A stretch of 62,371 bases of DNA from Streptomyces cellulosae (GCF_000721105.1 NZ_JOEV01000043.1:1-62371); one strand, 5' to 3'; counted from the stretch's first letter, positions 35,772-44,620 are shown. A program made the numbers and translations. Notes: generated from the letters alone by a model not told the origin.

Positions 35772-36768
35772 AATCCACGAACAGCCCCCGCGCCGTCGCC
35801 CTCGCGTCGAACTCCTCCAGCCGGGACTGCGCGTCAGGCAGGTCGTCGCACATCGCCTCCAGCAGGACCCGGCCCAGCAGCATGGGCGCGCAGGCGGTGT
35901 CGAAGGCGAGGCCGGTGCCGACGGCGGCGGGCAGGAGGAGGTCGGAGACCTTGGCGACGGGCGCGAAGGCGGAGTCGGCGACGGTGACCACGGTCAGGCC
36001 CGCCTCCTTCGCGTAGGCGAGGGTGTCCACGACCTCGCGCGGGTGCCGGGGCAGCGCGAAGCACAGCAACGCCGAGGCGCCCGCCCGCACGGCGGCGTCG
36101 ATCCGGTCGTGGATCATCGTGCCGCCCTCGTTGAGCAGCCGCACGTCGGGATGGACCTTGGCCGCGAAGTAGGCGAAGCCGTACGCCTGCGAGGCCGCGG
36201 CGCGCAGTCCGAGCACCGGGAGGGGGCGCGAGGCCGCGAGCAGCCGCCCGGCCCGCCGTACCGGGCGCGGGTCGGCCAGCACTTCGGCCAGGTGCCGCAG
36301 GTTCTCGATCTCGGCCTCGACGGCCTGCTGGTACTCGTTGTACGAGGCCGCGTCCCCGGCCGGTTCGGCGGGGGCGACCTCGCGCAGGTGCCGCCGCAGG
36401 GCCGGGTAGCCGTCGAAGCCGAGCGCGACCGCGAAGCGGGTGACGGACGGCTGGCTGACCCCGGCCAGTTCGGCCAGCTCCACACTGGACAGGAACGGCA
36501 CGTCGGACGCCCGCCGCACCATGCTGTGCGCGATACGCCGCTGGGTCGGCGTCAGCCGGTGCCCCTCGAACAGCGCCTGCAACCGCACAGCGGGACTGTC
36601 CGTCACGCCCGCGCCCATGCCCACGCCCCCGTCCGGCACGACGCCGTTTCCTTCGGCCACCACGCCACTCCCGTCCGCCACGGCCACCCTTCCGTCCGAC
36701 GCGCCCATGCCCGCGTCCGGCGCGCCCGTGCCCGCGTCCCCCGCACCCGGGTTCCCGTCCGCCCTCAT
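35770..36768 (-). CDS. RpiR/MurR-family transcriptional regulator with SIS domain
   Basis: 332 residues. After a 55-residue Gly/Ala/Asp low-complexity start comes an HTH_6 domain (RLTPTQRRIAHSMVRRASD, LSSVELAELAGVSQPSVTRFA) and a SIS sugar-phosphate-type domain (RPLPVLGLRAAASQAYGFAYFA, GASALLCFALPRHPREV, TVADSAFAPVAKVSDLLL). ATG at 36768 overlaps the stop of the ammonia-lyase gene (ATGA) and follows GGAGGGGG, so both are cotranscribed. Its 3' end touches the TnpB element, which may have replaced a few final codons. Confidence 0.9.
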   Translation of the reverse strand: MRADGNPGAGDAGTGAPDAGMGASDGRVAVADGSGVVAEGNGVVPDGGVGMGAGVTDSPAVRLQALFEGHRLTPTQRRIAHSMVRRASDVPFLSSVELAELAGVSQPSVTRFAVALGFDGYPALRRHLREVAPAEPAGDAASYNEYQQAVEAEIENLRHLAEVLADPRPVRRAGRLLAASRPLPVLGLRAAASQAYGFAYFAAKVHPDVRLLNEGGTMIHDRIDAAVRAGASALLCFALPRHPREVVDTLAYAKEAGLTVVTVADSAFAPVAKVSDLLLPAAVGTGLAFDTACAPMLLGRVLLEAMCDDLPDAQSRLEEFDARATARGLFVD

Positions 36769-38252
36769 GTCTCGCTCCCCCTCCAGATCTCCGTGAACCG
36801 GTCGAGCAGTGCGGCCGCCGCCGTCACGTCCTGTGTGAGCGGCCGGTCGGCCGGGTCCTCGTCGAGCACCGGCTCGGCGAGTTGCAGCGCGCGGCCCACC
36901 GGAAGGTCCGGGTCCGGCACATGACCGCGCTGGCGCAGCGCCCGTACGGCGGCGACGAGTTCGCAGCCGACGACGAGCCGGTACGCACCGCACGCGCGCA
37001 GTGTCTGGCGTGCGGCGAGCGAGGCGAAGCTGGCCTGTTCCTCGACGCCTCGGGAGAGTACAGCGTGGCCGAGGGAGGCGGGCGCGGAGAAGGCCCGCAG
37101 GTCGCCGAGGGCGGCCCCGGCGGCGTACTCCAGGATCATCACGCCGGAGGAGGCGGGCTCGGGGTCGGCGAGGAAGGGCCGCAGCCTGGTGAAGGCGGGC
37201 TCGTTCAGGGTGGACAGGCGGGACGTCGACAGGCGGGCCACTTGCGTGAGCGCCAGCCTGAAGTGGTCCAGGGAGAGGGCGAGCTGGGCCTGGTAGAAGC
37301 CGCCGTGGTGGTAGGCGGCCAGGTCCTCGGGGCAGATCAGCGGGTTCTCCGCGGCTGCGTTGATCTCTATCGCGAGGACCTCCTCCAGGGCGTCGGCGGC
37401 GTCGTGCGCCGGGCCGTGGATCTGGGGCAGGCAGCGGAAGCCGTACGGGTCCTGGATCCGGCCGAGCGGCGGGGTGGGCCGGTCGGCGGCGCCGATCAGC
37501 TCCCGCATCCGGCGGGCGACCTCGCTGGAGCCGCGGTGCGGGCGGGCCGCGTGCACGGGGGCGGCGTACGCCTCGTGGGAGCCGTCGACGGCGAGCAGGG
37601 AGAGGGCGCCGACGACCTGGGTGGCCTCCAGCAGGCCGCGCAGTTCGTGCAGGGCGAGGGCCGCCTGCCCGAGGGTGAGGGCGTTGCTGCTGATGAAGGC
37701 GAGGGCGTCGTTGTTGTCGAGGGGCTGCGGCTCGGGGGCGCCGGTCCCGCGCCAGGGGTGCTCCCCCGCGAGCGCCAGCCCCGCCTGGGCCAGTGCCGCG
37801 ATGTCGCCGGTGCCGACCGAGCCGAACTCGTTCACCACCGGGTGGGCGCCGCTCTCCAGCGCCTGGCACAGGGCCGTGACGACGGCGGGCCGTAGGCCCG
37901 CGCCGCCGGCGAGCAGCTGGTTGGCGCGGACCGCGAGCATCGCGCGGACCTCCCGGGCGGGGAGTTCCTCGCCGATGGCTCCGGCGTGGCTGCGCAGCAG
38001 GCGCAGGCCGTGTTCGGTGGCCGCCTCGGTGGGCACGTCCTCGTTCCGGTTGGCGCCGACGCCGGTGGAGCGGCCGTAGACGCGGCCGGTCGCGGCGATC
38101 TGCCGGGCGGCGTCCCAGGATCCCTCGACGCGCCGCATCCCCTCGCTCCCGGGGACCGGCCGCGCGTCCCCGTCGGCGAGCCGTACGACATCGGCGACGC
38201 CGAGGCCGACTCCGTCCAGGACGACGAGGGCGGAGCCCGAAGTCCGCGGCAT
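36765..38252 (-). CDS. histidine/aromatic ammonia-lyase homologue with altered MIO motif
   Basis: About 495 residues with the HAL/PAL layout: VYGRSTGVGAN, PQPLDNNDALAFISSNALTLG (split), IQDPYGFRCLPQIHG, AENPLICPE, RGVEEQASFASLAARQ. The triad that forms the MIO cofactor (normally ASG in GSVGASGDLAPL) reads GSVGTGDIAALAQ, one residue shorter and lacking Ala-Ser-Gly. Normal ammonia elimination is therefore doubtful. The ATG at 38252 is used; upstream TTG at 38276 with GGGAGG is a real alternative. Cotranscribed with the RpiR regulator and divergent from the betaine transporter. Confidence 0.85.
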   Translation of the reverse strand: MPRTSGSALVVLDGVGLGVADVVRLADGDARPVPGSEGMRRVEGSWDAARQIAATGRVYGRSTGVGANRNEDVPTEAATEHGLRLLRSHAGAIGEELPAREVRAMLAVRANQLLAGGAGLRPAVVTALCQALESGAHPVVNEFGSVGTGDIAALAQAGLALAGEHPWRGTGAPEPQPLDNNDALAFISSNALTLGQAALALHELRGLLEATQVVGALSLLAVDGSHEAYAAPVHAARPHRGSSEVARRMRELIGAADRPTPPLGRIQDPYGFRCLPQIHGPAHDAADALEEVLAIEINAAAENPLICPEDLAAYHHGGFYQAQLALSLDHFRLALTQVARLSTSRLSTLNEPAFTRLRPFLADPEPASSGVMILEYAAGAALGDLRAFSAPASLGHAVLSRGVEEQASFASLAARQTLRACGAYRLVVGCELVAAVRALRQRGHVPDPDLPVGRALQLAEPVLDEDPADRPLTQDVTAAAALLDRFTEIWRGSET

Positions 38253-38414
38253 GTCCACGATCCGAGACGATATCAAGCCCAAAACCTCCCTGAATCGGAC
38301 AGCTGATCTTGCTCTTCGGTCATCCGTTACCTCGGATTAACGCCAAGGCGTTGACAATCCATTCACTCAAGAACAACTCTGCATGACGTTATACAGCCGG
38401 GCAAGGGACAACTC

Positions 38415-39473
38415 ATGATCCAGTTCGACGCGGTCCACAAGCGCTTCCCCAACGGCACGACAGCTGTCCACGACCTCACCCTGGAAATGCCGGAAGGCGG
38501 CGTGACCGTCCTCGTCGGATCCTCCGGTTGCGGCAAGACGACCACCCTGCGGATGGTCAACCGGATGGTCGAACCGACCTCCGGCACCATCCGGGTCGGT
38601 GGCAAGGACGTCACCGAGCAGGACGCGGCCGAGCTGCGCCGCTCCATCGGCTACGTCATCCAGCAGTCGGGGCTCTTCCCGCACCGCACGGTGCTCGACA
38701 ACATCGCCACGGTCCCGCTGCTGCTGGGCCACGGCCGCCGCAGGGCCCGGGCCCGCGCGGCCGAGCTCCTCGAGACCGTCGGCCTGACCGCCGAGTCCGG
38801 CCGCCGCTACCCGCACCAGCTCTCCGGCGGCCAGCAGCAACGAGTCGGCGTCGCCCGCGCACTCGCCGCCGACCCGCCCGTGCTGCTCATGGACGAGCCC
38901 TTCGGCGCGGTCGACCCGGTGGTGCGCACCCAGCTCCAGGACGAACTGCTCAGGCTGCAGAAGGAGTTGAACAAGACCATCGTCTTCGTCACGCACGACG
39001 TCGACGAGGCGGTACGGCTGGGCGACCGCATCGCGATCTTCCGCACCGGCGGCCACCTCGTCCAGTGCGCACCGCCGGCCGAACTCCTCGCCCGGCCCGC
39101 CGACGACTTCGTCGCCGACTTCCTCGGCGCCGAGCGGGGCCTGAAGCTGCTCTCGCTGAAGACCCTCGCGGACGTCCCCCAGGGCCCCGCCCCCGAGGGC
39201 GGCACCTGGACCCTGGTCCTCGACGCGGCGGACAAGCCGGTCCACTGGGCGTCGACGGGCGCCGAGATCCCCGTACGTCCGCTCAGGGACGACGACTCCC
39301 TGCTCGCCGCGCTCGACGAGTCCCTCGCCTCCCCCACCGGGCTGATCGCCCGTGTCGACGCGAACGGCGTCCTCACCGGCGTCTCGTCCCGCGACGACAT
39401 CCACACCCACGCCGGACGGGCCCACACGGAAGCCCGCACGGCGGCCCGCACCGAGACGGGTGCGGCCGCGTGA
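38415..39473 (+). CDS. glycine betaine/choline ABC transporter ATPase (ProV/OpuCA-like)
   Basis: 352 residues. Walker A GSSGCGKTT, signature LSGGQQQRVGVARAL, Walker B LLMDEPFGAVDP and the H-loop THDVDEAVRLGD are all present. A CBS-like C-terminal region (VLDAADKPVHWAS, LIARVDANGVLTG) suggests regulation by ionic strength or nucleotide, as in OpuA/OpuC. GTGA overlap with the next gene. First of four genes for osmolyte uptake, divergent from the ammonia-lyase. Confidence 0.94.
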   Translation: MIQFDAVHKRFPNGTTAVHDLTLEMPEGGVTVLVGSSGCGKTTTLRMVNRMVEPTSGTIRVGGKDVTEQDAAELRRSIGYVIQQSGLFPHRTVLDNIATVPLLLGHGRRRARARAAELLETVGLTAESGRRYPHQLSGGQQQRVGVARALAADPPVLLMDEPFGAVDPVVRTQLQDELLRLQKELNKTIVFVTHDVDEAVRLGDRIAIFRTGGHLVQCAPPAELLARPADDFVADFLGAERGLKLLSLKTLADVPQGPAPEGGTWTLVLDAADKPVHWASTGAEIPVRPLRDDDSLLAALDESLASPTGLIARVDANGVLTGVSSRDDIHTHAGRAHTEARTAARTETGAAA

Positions 39474-40111
39474 GCGTCGACTGGTCGTGGATATCCGGCC
39501 ACACCGACGACCTGACCAGCCTCACGGTCTCCCACCTCCAGGCCGCCCTGACCGCGGTCCTCCTCGGCCTGCTGATCAGCCTCCCCCTCGCGGTGGTCGC
39601 CCACCGGATCCGCGCCCTGCGGGGCTTCCTCCTCGGCCTGTCGAACGTCCTGTTCACGATCCCGTCGATCGCGATCTTCGTCCTCCTCCTGCCGGTCAGC
39701 GGCCTCACCCGCACCACGACCGTCATCGGCCTGACGCTGTACACGCTGGTCGTGCTGCTCCGGAACACGGTCGAGGGCCTGGACTCGGTCCCCGCGAGGA
39801 CCAAGGAGGCCGCGAAGGCGATGGGCACGCGCCCCCTGCGCACGCTCCTCACCGTCGAACTCCCCCTCGCGCTCCCCGTGATCATGGCGGGCGTCCGGAT
39901 CGCGACGGTCATGTCGATCTCCCTGGTCTCCGTCGCGACCTACATCGGCGACGGCGGCCTCGGCCAGCTGTTCACCGACGGCTTCCAGCGCAACTACCCG
40001 ACCCCGGTGATCGTCGGAGTGGTCCTCACCCTGCTCCTCGCGGTCGTCGCGGACGCGCTGCTGGTCGCCGTCCAGTACGTCCTCACCCCGTGGAAGAGGC
40101 GGCGCGCCTGA
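39470..40111 (+). CDS. ABC transporter permease, betaine/choline type (first)
   Basis: 213 residues, about six membrane segments (LTAVLLGLLISLPLAVVA, LLGLSNVLFTIPSIAIFVLL, VIGLTLYTLVVLL, IMAGVRIATVMSISLVSVAT). The EAA loop contacting the ATPase is EAAKAMGTRPLRTLLTVELPLAL. GTG at 39470 overlaps the ATPase stop (GTGA) and its stop overlaps the next ATG. Confidence 0.93.
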   Translation: MSVDWSWISGHTDDLTSLTVSHLQAALTAVLLGLLISLPLAVVAHRIRALRGFLLGLSNVLFTIPSIAIFVLLLPVSGLTRTTTVIGLTLYTLVVLLRNTVEGLDSVPARTKEAAKAMGTRPLRTLLTVELPLALPVIMAGVRIATVMSISLVSVATYIGDGGLGQLFTDGFQRNYPTPVIVGVVLTLLLAVVADALLVAVQYVLTPWKRRRA

Positions 40112-40773
40112 TGTACGAACTCTTCAAGAACCTCGGCGACTGGCTGACCAGCGGCACCCAGTGGGCCGGCTCGGACGGCATCGCCCACCGCCTCGCCGAG
40201 CACCTCCAGTACTCGCTCCTGGCCACGCTCGTCGCGACCGCGATCGGCCTCCCCCTCGGCCTGCTGATCGGCCACACCGGCAAGGGCGCGTTCCTCGCGA
40301 TCAACCTGGCCTCCTTCGGCCGCGCCCTGCCGACCGTCGGCCTGGTCGTGCTGGTCTTCCTGGCCGGCGGTCTGTCGATGCTGCCGGTGTACGTCGCCCT
40401 GGTCGCCCTCGCGGTCCCGGCGATCGTCACCAACACCTACGCCGGGATGACCGCCGTCGACCCGGACGTGAAGGACGCGGCCCGCGGGCAGGGCATGCGC
40501 GCCCACCAGGTCCTCTTCCAGGTGGAGCTGCCGCTCGCCCTCCCTCTGATCATGACCGGCCTGCGCCTGGCCCTGATCCAGGTGGTGGCCACGGCCACGA
40601 TCGCCGCGTACGTCTCCTTCGGCGGCCTGGGCCGCTACGTCTTCGACGGCCTCGCCCAACGCGACCTCGTCCAGGTGCTCGGCGGCGCGGTGCTGGTCGC
40701 CGCGGTCGCCGTCGCCCTGGACCTGGCCCTCTCCGGCCTCCAGCGCTTCCTCTTCCGCCACCGCACTGCCTAG
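40111..40773 (+). CDS. ABC transporter permease, betaine/choline type (second)
   Basis: 220 residues with membrane segments (YSLLATLVATAIGLPLGLLI, FGRALPTVGLVVLVFLAGG, VYVALVALAVPAIVTNTYAG) and EAA-type loop (DAARGQGMRAHQVLFQVELP). The ATG overlaps the stop of the first permease (TGATG). The two permeases are expected to form a heterodimer with ATPases. Confidence 0.93.
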   Translation: MYELFKNLGDWLTSGTQWAGSDGIAHRLAEHLQYSLLATLVATAIGLPLGLLIGHTGKGAFLAINLASFGRALPTVGLVVLVFLAGGLSMLPVYVALVALAVPAIVTNTYAGMTAVDPDVKDAARGQGMRAHQVLFQVELPLALPLIMTGLRLALIQVVATATIAAYVSFGGLGRYVFDGLAQRDLVQVLGGAVLVAAVAVALDLALSGLQRFLFRHRTA

Positions 40774-40783
40774 GGACCCCCTG

Positions 40784-41728
40784 ATGACCTCCATGAACCG
40801 GCGCACGCTCCTCGGCGCACTGGCCGGAACCGCCGTCGCCGTCCCCGCCCTCTCCGCCTGCTCCAGCGGCATCACCTCCCTCGACAGCCAGGGCGGCGGC
40901 CCCGGTGGCGGCGGCTCCAGCAAGGGCGGCGTCACCATCGGCACCGCCAACTTCACCGAGAACCAGGTGCTGGGCTACCTGTACGCCGCCGTCCTGGAGC
41001 AGGCCGGCGTGAAGGTGAAGGTCCGCCCCAACCTCGGCACCCGCGAGATCGTGATCCCCGCTCTGAGGGGCGGCGACATCGACCTCCTGCCCGAATACCA
41101 GGGCGCCCTGCTCAACTACCTCGACCCGAAGGCCACGGCCGCGGAGGAGGGCGCCATGCAGAACGCCCTCACCCTCGCCCTGCCCGGCGGCCTGCAGGTC
41201 CTCCCGTACGGCACCGCCGAGGACTCGGACGCCTTCGCGGTGACCCGCGAGACAGCGAGGAAGTACGGCCTGACCTCGCTGGCCGACCTGAAGAAGCAGA
41301 ACGGCAAGCTGGTTCTCGGCGCGGCCCCCGAGGTGAAGAAGCGGCAGGTGGGCGTGGTCGGCCTCAAGGACGTGTACGGCGTCGAGTTCAAGGAGTTCAA
41401 GTCGCTGGACTCCGACGGCCCCCTGGTCAAGGGCGCCCTGAAGAAGGGCGACGTGGACGTGGCGAACCTCTTCACCACCGACACCGACATCGAGGCCAAC
41501 GACTGGGTGGTGCTGACCGACCCCCAGAACCTGATCCCCAGCCAGCACATCGTCCCCCTCATCGCCGACCGCAAGGCCGACGACACCGTCCGCAAGGCCC
41601 TCGCCCGCCTCGGCAACGTCCTCACCACGGCCCAGCTCACCGAGCTCAACCGCCAGGTGGACAAGGACAAGAAGGACCCGGAGGACGTGGCGAACACGTA
41701 CGCGAAGCAGCACGGTCTGGCGAAGTGA
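40784..41728 (+). CDS. betaine/choline-type substrate-binding lipoprotein
   Basis: 314 residues. Twin-arginine-like start NRRTLLGAL, hydrophobic stretch and lipobox LSAC (lipidated Cys), then a Gly/Ser linker. The OpuAC-type domain is visible from VTIGTANFTENQVLGYLYAAVLE, with LLPEYQGALLNYL, TPYGTAEDSDAFAVT-like ligand region and a C-terminal LTELNRQVDKDKKDPEDVA. Ten bases after the permease; start ATG at 40784 or 40793. Confidence 0.94.
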   Translation: MTSMNRRTLLGALAGTAVAVPALSACSSGITSLDSQGGGPGGGGSSKGGVTIGTANFTENQVLGYLYAAVLEQAGVKVKVRPNLGTREIVIPALRGGDIDLLPEYQGALLNYLDPKATAAEEGAMQNALTLALPGGLQVLPYGTAEDSDAFAVTRETARKYGLTSLADLKKQNGKLVLGAAPEVKKRQVGVVGLKDVYGVEFKEFKSLDSDGPLVKGALKKGDVDVANLFTTDTDIEANDWVVLTDPQNLIPSQHIVPLIADRKADDTVRKALARLGNVLTTAQLTELNRQVDKDKKDPEDVANTYAKQHGLAK

Positions 41729-41807
41729 ACGGCACTGGGCATCCCCCGCTCCGACAGGGGGGCTAACCCCAGTGCGGCGGGCGTCCGCGCTGCCTACCGT
41801 GGACCGC

Positions 41808-42248
41808 ATGACCGGAATGGACGCGCGGGACACCGAGCTGAAGAACGAACTCGACGCCTCCCTGAAGGCCCGCAGGGAACTGGGGGAGGAGTACGAGTCC
41901 GCGCTGGTCGACTCGTTCCTGGAGAAGGTCGACCAGCGCATCGACGGCGCCGTGGAGCGCCGGGTGCGCCGGCAGATGGCCGAGCAGCAGATGGTGGTGG
42001 CCCGGGGGTCCCGGTCGCCGAAACCCACGGACTCCTGGGGCGATCGCTTCGGCTTCGGCATCGTCTCCCTGGTCCTGGCGATGCCGCTGTCCGCGATCGG
42101 CGGCGGCACCGCCCATCTGCCCGGGCTGCTGGTCGCCTGGGCCGGCATCGTCGGCGTCAACGCCTTCCAGGCCGTCCGCACCCACCCGGACCTGTTCCGG
42201 GGCCGCCGTGACCGCGGGTCCTCCCAGGACAGCGACTGGGAGGGATGA
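41808..42248 (+). CDS. small membrane protein, unknown function
   Basis: 146 residues. A coiled, charged N-terminus (ELKNELDASLKARRELGEEYESALVDSFLEKVDQRID, about residues 10-46), a basic stretch (RRVRRQMAEQ), then two hydrophobic segments (GFGIVSLVLAMPLSAIGG, LPGLLVAWAGIVGVNAF). A common Streptomyces family without assigned role. ATG at 41808, with ATG at 41817 as alternative. Confidence 0.8.
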   Translation: MTGMDARDTELKNELDASLKARRELGEEYESALVDSFLEKVDQRIDGAVERRVRRQMAEQQMVVARGSRSPKPTDSWGDRFGFGIVSLVLAMPLSAIGGGTAHLPGLLVAWAGIVGVNAFQAVRTHPDLFRGRRDRGSSQDSDWEG

Positions 42249-42259
42249 CCGGGCCGAGC

Positions 42260-42560
42260 TCACGCCTGCCGGGTGGGCAGCACCATGATCTGCCGCAGGT
42301 TGACGTGCCGGGGACGGCTGGCGACATAGCCGACGACATCGGCGATCTCCTCCGCCGCCAGCGTGCCGATCGCCTCCACCATGCCGTCCAGCTGACCGGA
42401 CAGTTCCTCGCTGTCGATGTGGGTGCTCAGTTCGGTCTCCGTCAGCCCCGGTTCGATGTTGGTGACGCGGACGTCCCGGGGCCCGAACTCGGCGCGCAGC
42501 AGCACCGAGAGGTGGGTGACCGCGGCCTTCGTCGCCCCGTACACGGCGTAGTCGCCTCCG
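42260..42560 (-). pseudogene. SDR oxidoreductase, 5'-truncated remnant
   Basis: Only the C-terminal 95-100 residues remain: YGATKAAVTHLSVLLRAEFG with the catalytic Tyr-x3-Lys, VRVTNIEPGLTETELSTH, EEIADVVGYVASRP and HVNLRQIMVLPT. The Rossmann NAD(P) half is absent. It abuts a plus-strand regulator remnant at about 42555-42562. Confidence 0.85.
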
Positions 42561-42717
42561 GCACCCGGTGGCGGGCCTGCTGACCCTCCCGTACGAGACG
42601 CTGACGGTGCCGGCGGACCCGGAGCAGACGATCGTGGTCTACACGCCGGAACCGGGGTCGGAGACAGCGGAGAGGCTCGCGCTGCTGGGCAGTTGGGCTT
42701 CGACCCAGGTGGGCTGA
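42559..42717 (+). pseudogene. XRE/MmyB-like regulator C-terminal remnant
   Basis: About 52 codons reading HPVAGLLTLPYETLTVP, then VVYTPEPGSETAERLALL, a pattern typical of the C-terminus of MmyB-like ligand-binding XRE regulators. The DNA-binding half is missing. It begins exactly where the SDR remnant ends, and both are directed away from the junction. Confidence 0.7.
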
Positions 42718-43071
42718 CCGGCCGAGGGACTGCGGGCCGGAGAAAGTTTGGCGCGGGGACCGCCGCACCCCCGGTAAAGGGGGGCGGGACGACGGCGGTC
42801 CCCGCGAAGGACGCGGGCCGGGTCAGGGCCGGGCTTACGCGTCCGGGCGTCCATGGAGGTCCGGGAGCCGCTCCGGAGGTCCTTGGACGTTTCGGTTGCC
42901 GGTGGGGCGGGGAGCCGCTCCCGCCCTGCCGACATCCACTAATGTGCCGGACCCGTGTTAAGCGTGTGCTGCGTGGACGTGACGCGCTCGTACCACTTCT
43001 GCGAAGTCCTCCGAATCGGCGGACCGCCACAAGTTCGCCGCCGTCAGGGCCCGTTCACCGCACGTTTACCG
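42718..43071. other. gene-free gap with a 14-bp dyad
   Basis: About 350 bases without a supported gene between the regulator remnant and the 3' end of the cystathionine beta-synthase gene. It holds the inverted repeat listed at 42752-42806. Confidence 0.5.
42752..42806. terminator. 14-bp perfect inverted repeat with internal hairpin
   Basis: CGCGGGGACCGCCG (42752-42765) pairs with CGGCGGTCCCCGCG (42793-42806); inside the loop, CCCCC and GGGGGG can form a second stem. Located 35 bp after the regulator remnant, it is probably that gene's old terminator. Confidence 0.65.
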
Positions 43072-44460
43072 TCACTTCCCGCTCTTGGCGAGGAAGGCCA
43101 GCAGGTCCTGCCGGCTGATCACACCGGTCGGCTTGCCCTCGACGAGGACGATCGCCGCGTCGGCCGCGCCCAGCACGGACATCAGGTCCCCGACCGGCTC
43201 GCCGGAGCCGACCTGGGGCAGCGGCGGCGACATGTGCTTCTCCAGTAGGTCCTCCAGGGAGGCGGCTTGCGCGAACAGGGCGTTGAGCAGCTCCCGTTCC
43301 ACGACCGACCCGACGACCTCGGCGGCCATGACGTCCGGGTGACCGGCGCCGGGCTTGACGATCGGCATCTGCGAGACGCCGTACTCGCGCAGCACCTCGA
43401 TGGCCTGGCCCACGGTTTCGTCCGGGTGCATGTGGACGAGGGACGGGATGCGGCCGTGCTCCTTGTCGTTGAGGACGTCGGCGACGCGGGCACTGGGGCC
43501 CTCGTCCTCCAGGAAGCCGTAGTCGGCCATCCACTCGTCGTTGAAGATCTTGCTGAGGTAGCCGCGCCCGCTGTCGGGCAGGAGGACCACCACGACATCG
43601 TCCTCGCCGAGCCGCTCGGCGACCTTCAGCGCGGCGACGACGGCCATCCCGCAGGAGCCGCCCACCAGCAGGCCCTCCTCCTTGGCGAGCCGGCGGGTCA
43701 TCTGGAAGGAGTCCTTGTCGGACACGGCGACGATCTCGTCGGCGACGGTCCGGTCGTAGGCGGTCGGCCAGAAGTCCTCACCGACGCCCTCGACGAGATA
43801 CGGCCGCCCGGACCCGCCCGAGTACACGGAACCCTCGGGGTCGGCGCCGATGACCTTCACCTTGCCGTCGCTGACGTCCTTCAGGTAGCGCCCGGTCCCG
43901 GAGATGGTGCCGCCGGTGCCCACGCCCGCCACGAAGTGGGTGATCCTCCCCTCCGTCTGCTCCCACAGCTCGGGGCCGGTCGAGTGGTAGTGGGAGAGCG
44001 GGTTGTGGGGGTTGGAGTACTGGTCGGGCTTCCAGGCGCCGGGCGTCTCCCGGACCAGCCGGTCGGAGACGTTGTAGTAGGAGTCGGGGTGCTCCGGGTC
44101 CACGGCGGTCGGGCAGACGACGACCTCGGCGCCGTACGCCCGCAACACGTTGATCTTGTCGGTGCTCACCTTGTCGGGGCACACGAAGATGCACTTGTAC
44201 CCCTTCTGCTGCGCCACGATGGCGAGGCCGACGCCGGTGTTGCCACTGGTCGGCTCGACGATCGTGCCGCCGGGCTTGAGCGCCCCGCTCTCCTCGGCGG
44301 CCTCGATCATCCGCAGGGCGATGCGGTCCTTCACGGAACCGCCGGGGTTGAAGTACTCCACCTTGGCCAGGACGGTCGCCCCGATGCCTTTGGTCACGTT
44401 GTTGAGCCTCACCAGCGGGGTGTTGCCGACGAGGCTGATCATCGAGTCGTGGAATTGCAC
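43072..44460 (-). CDS. cystathionine beta-synthase
   Basis: 462 residues. Condenses serine and homocysteine to cystathionine. PLP fold-II features: Lys44 in NPGGSVKDRIA, PTSGNTGVGLA, GVGTGGTISGTGRYL, PDSGRGYLSKIFND. Two CBS domains at the C-terminus (RIPSLVHMHPDETVGQAIEV, EPVGDLMSVLGAADAAIVL). The haem domain of the human enzyme is absent, as in bacteria. Divergent from the SGNH hydrolase. Confidence 0.94.
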   Translation of the reverse strand: MQFHDSMISLVGNTPLVRLNNVTKGIGATVLAKVEYFNPGGSVKDRIALRMIEAAEESGALKPGGTIVEPTSGNTGVGLAIVAQQKGYKCIFVCPDKVSTDKINVLRAYGAEVVVCPTAVDPEHPDSYYNVSDRLVRETPGAWKPDQYSNPHNPLSHYHSTGPELWEQTEGRITHFVAGVGTGGTISGTGRYLKDVSDGKVKVIGADPEGSVYSGGSGRPYLVEGVGEDFWPTAYDRTVADEIVAVSDKDSFQMTRRLAKEEGLLVGGSCGMAVVAALKVAERLGEDDVVVVLLPDSGRGYLSKIFNDEWMADYGFLEDEGPSARVADVLNDKEHGRIPSLVHMHPDETVGQAIEVLREYGVSQMPIVKPGAGHPDVMAAEVVGSVVERELLNALFAQAASLEDLLEKHMSPPLPQVGSGEPVGDLMSVLGAADAAIVLVEGKPTGVISRQDLLAFLAKSGK

Positions 44461-44620
44461 CGTTGTCTCCGGATGCTTGCAAAAGAAAGTGGTCGTGACT
44501 GTTCCGCCAGCCTATGGGTTCCCGCGACCCGTGGCGGTCGTTCACCCACCGTTGAGATTGGGCGACGGTCCGTACGGGGCAAGGAGTGGTTGTACGGATT
44601 CGAGGAGGTGGCGGCGACGC

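Larger units (their letters stand above)
34240..35772 (+). mobile_element. tnpB-only IS200/IS605-like element
   Basis: The tnpB gene with its flanking left-end and right-end sequences, inserted between a membrane-protein gene and an rpiR-type regulator. The right boundary is marked by an imperfect hairpin at 35740-35771; the left boundary is approximate. No transposase for mobility (TnpA) is encoded, so it would depend on another copy. Confidence 0.65.

Noticed and set aside
36765..38252. Naming the lyase homologue hutH
   Set aside because: The MIO-forming Ala-Ser-Gly is missing and the gene is outside the hut operon.
38351..38400. Promoter at TTGACA 38351 with TTATAC 38391
   Set aside because: Spacing of about 35 bases is far outside the normal range; not called.
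42693..43118. Plus-strand 141-codon frame after the regulator remnant
   Set aside because: Spans the 14-bp dyad and the tail of the cystathionine beta-synthase gene; low-complexity and no motif.
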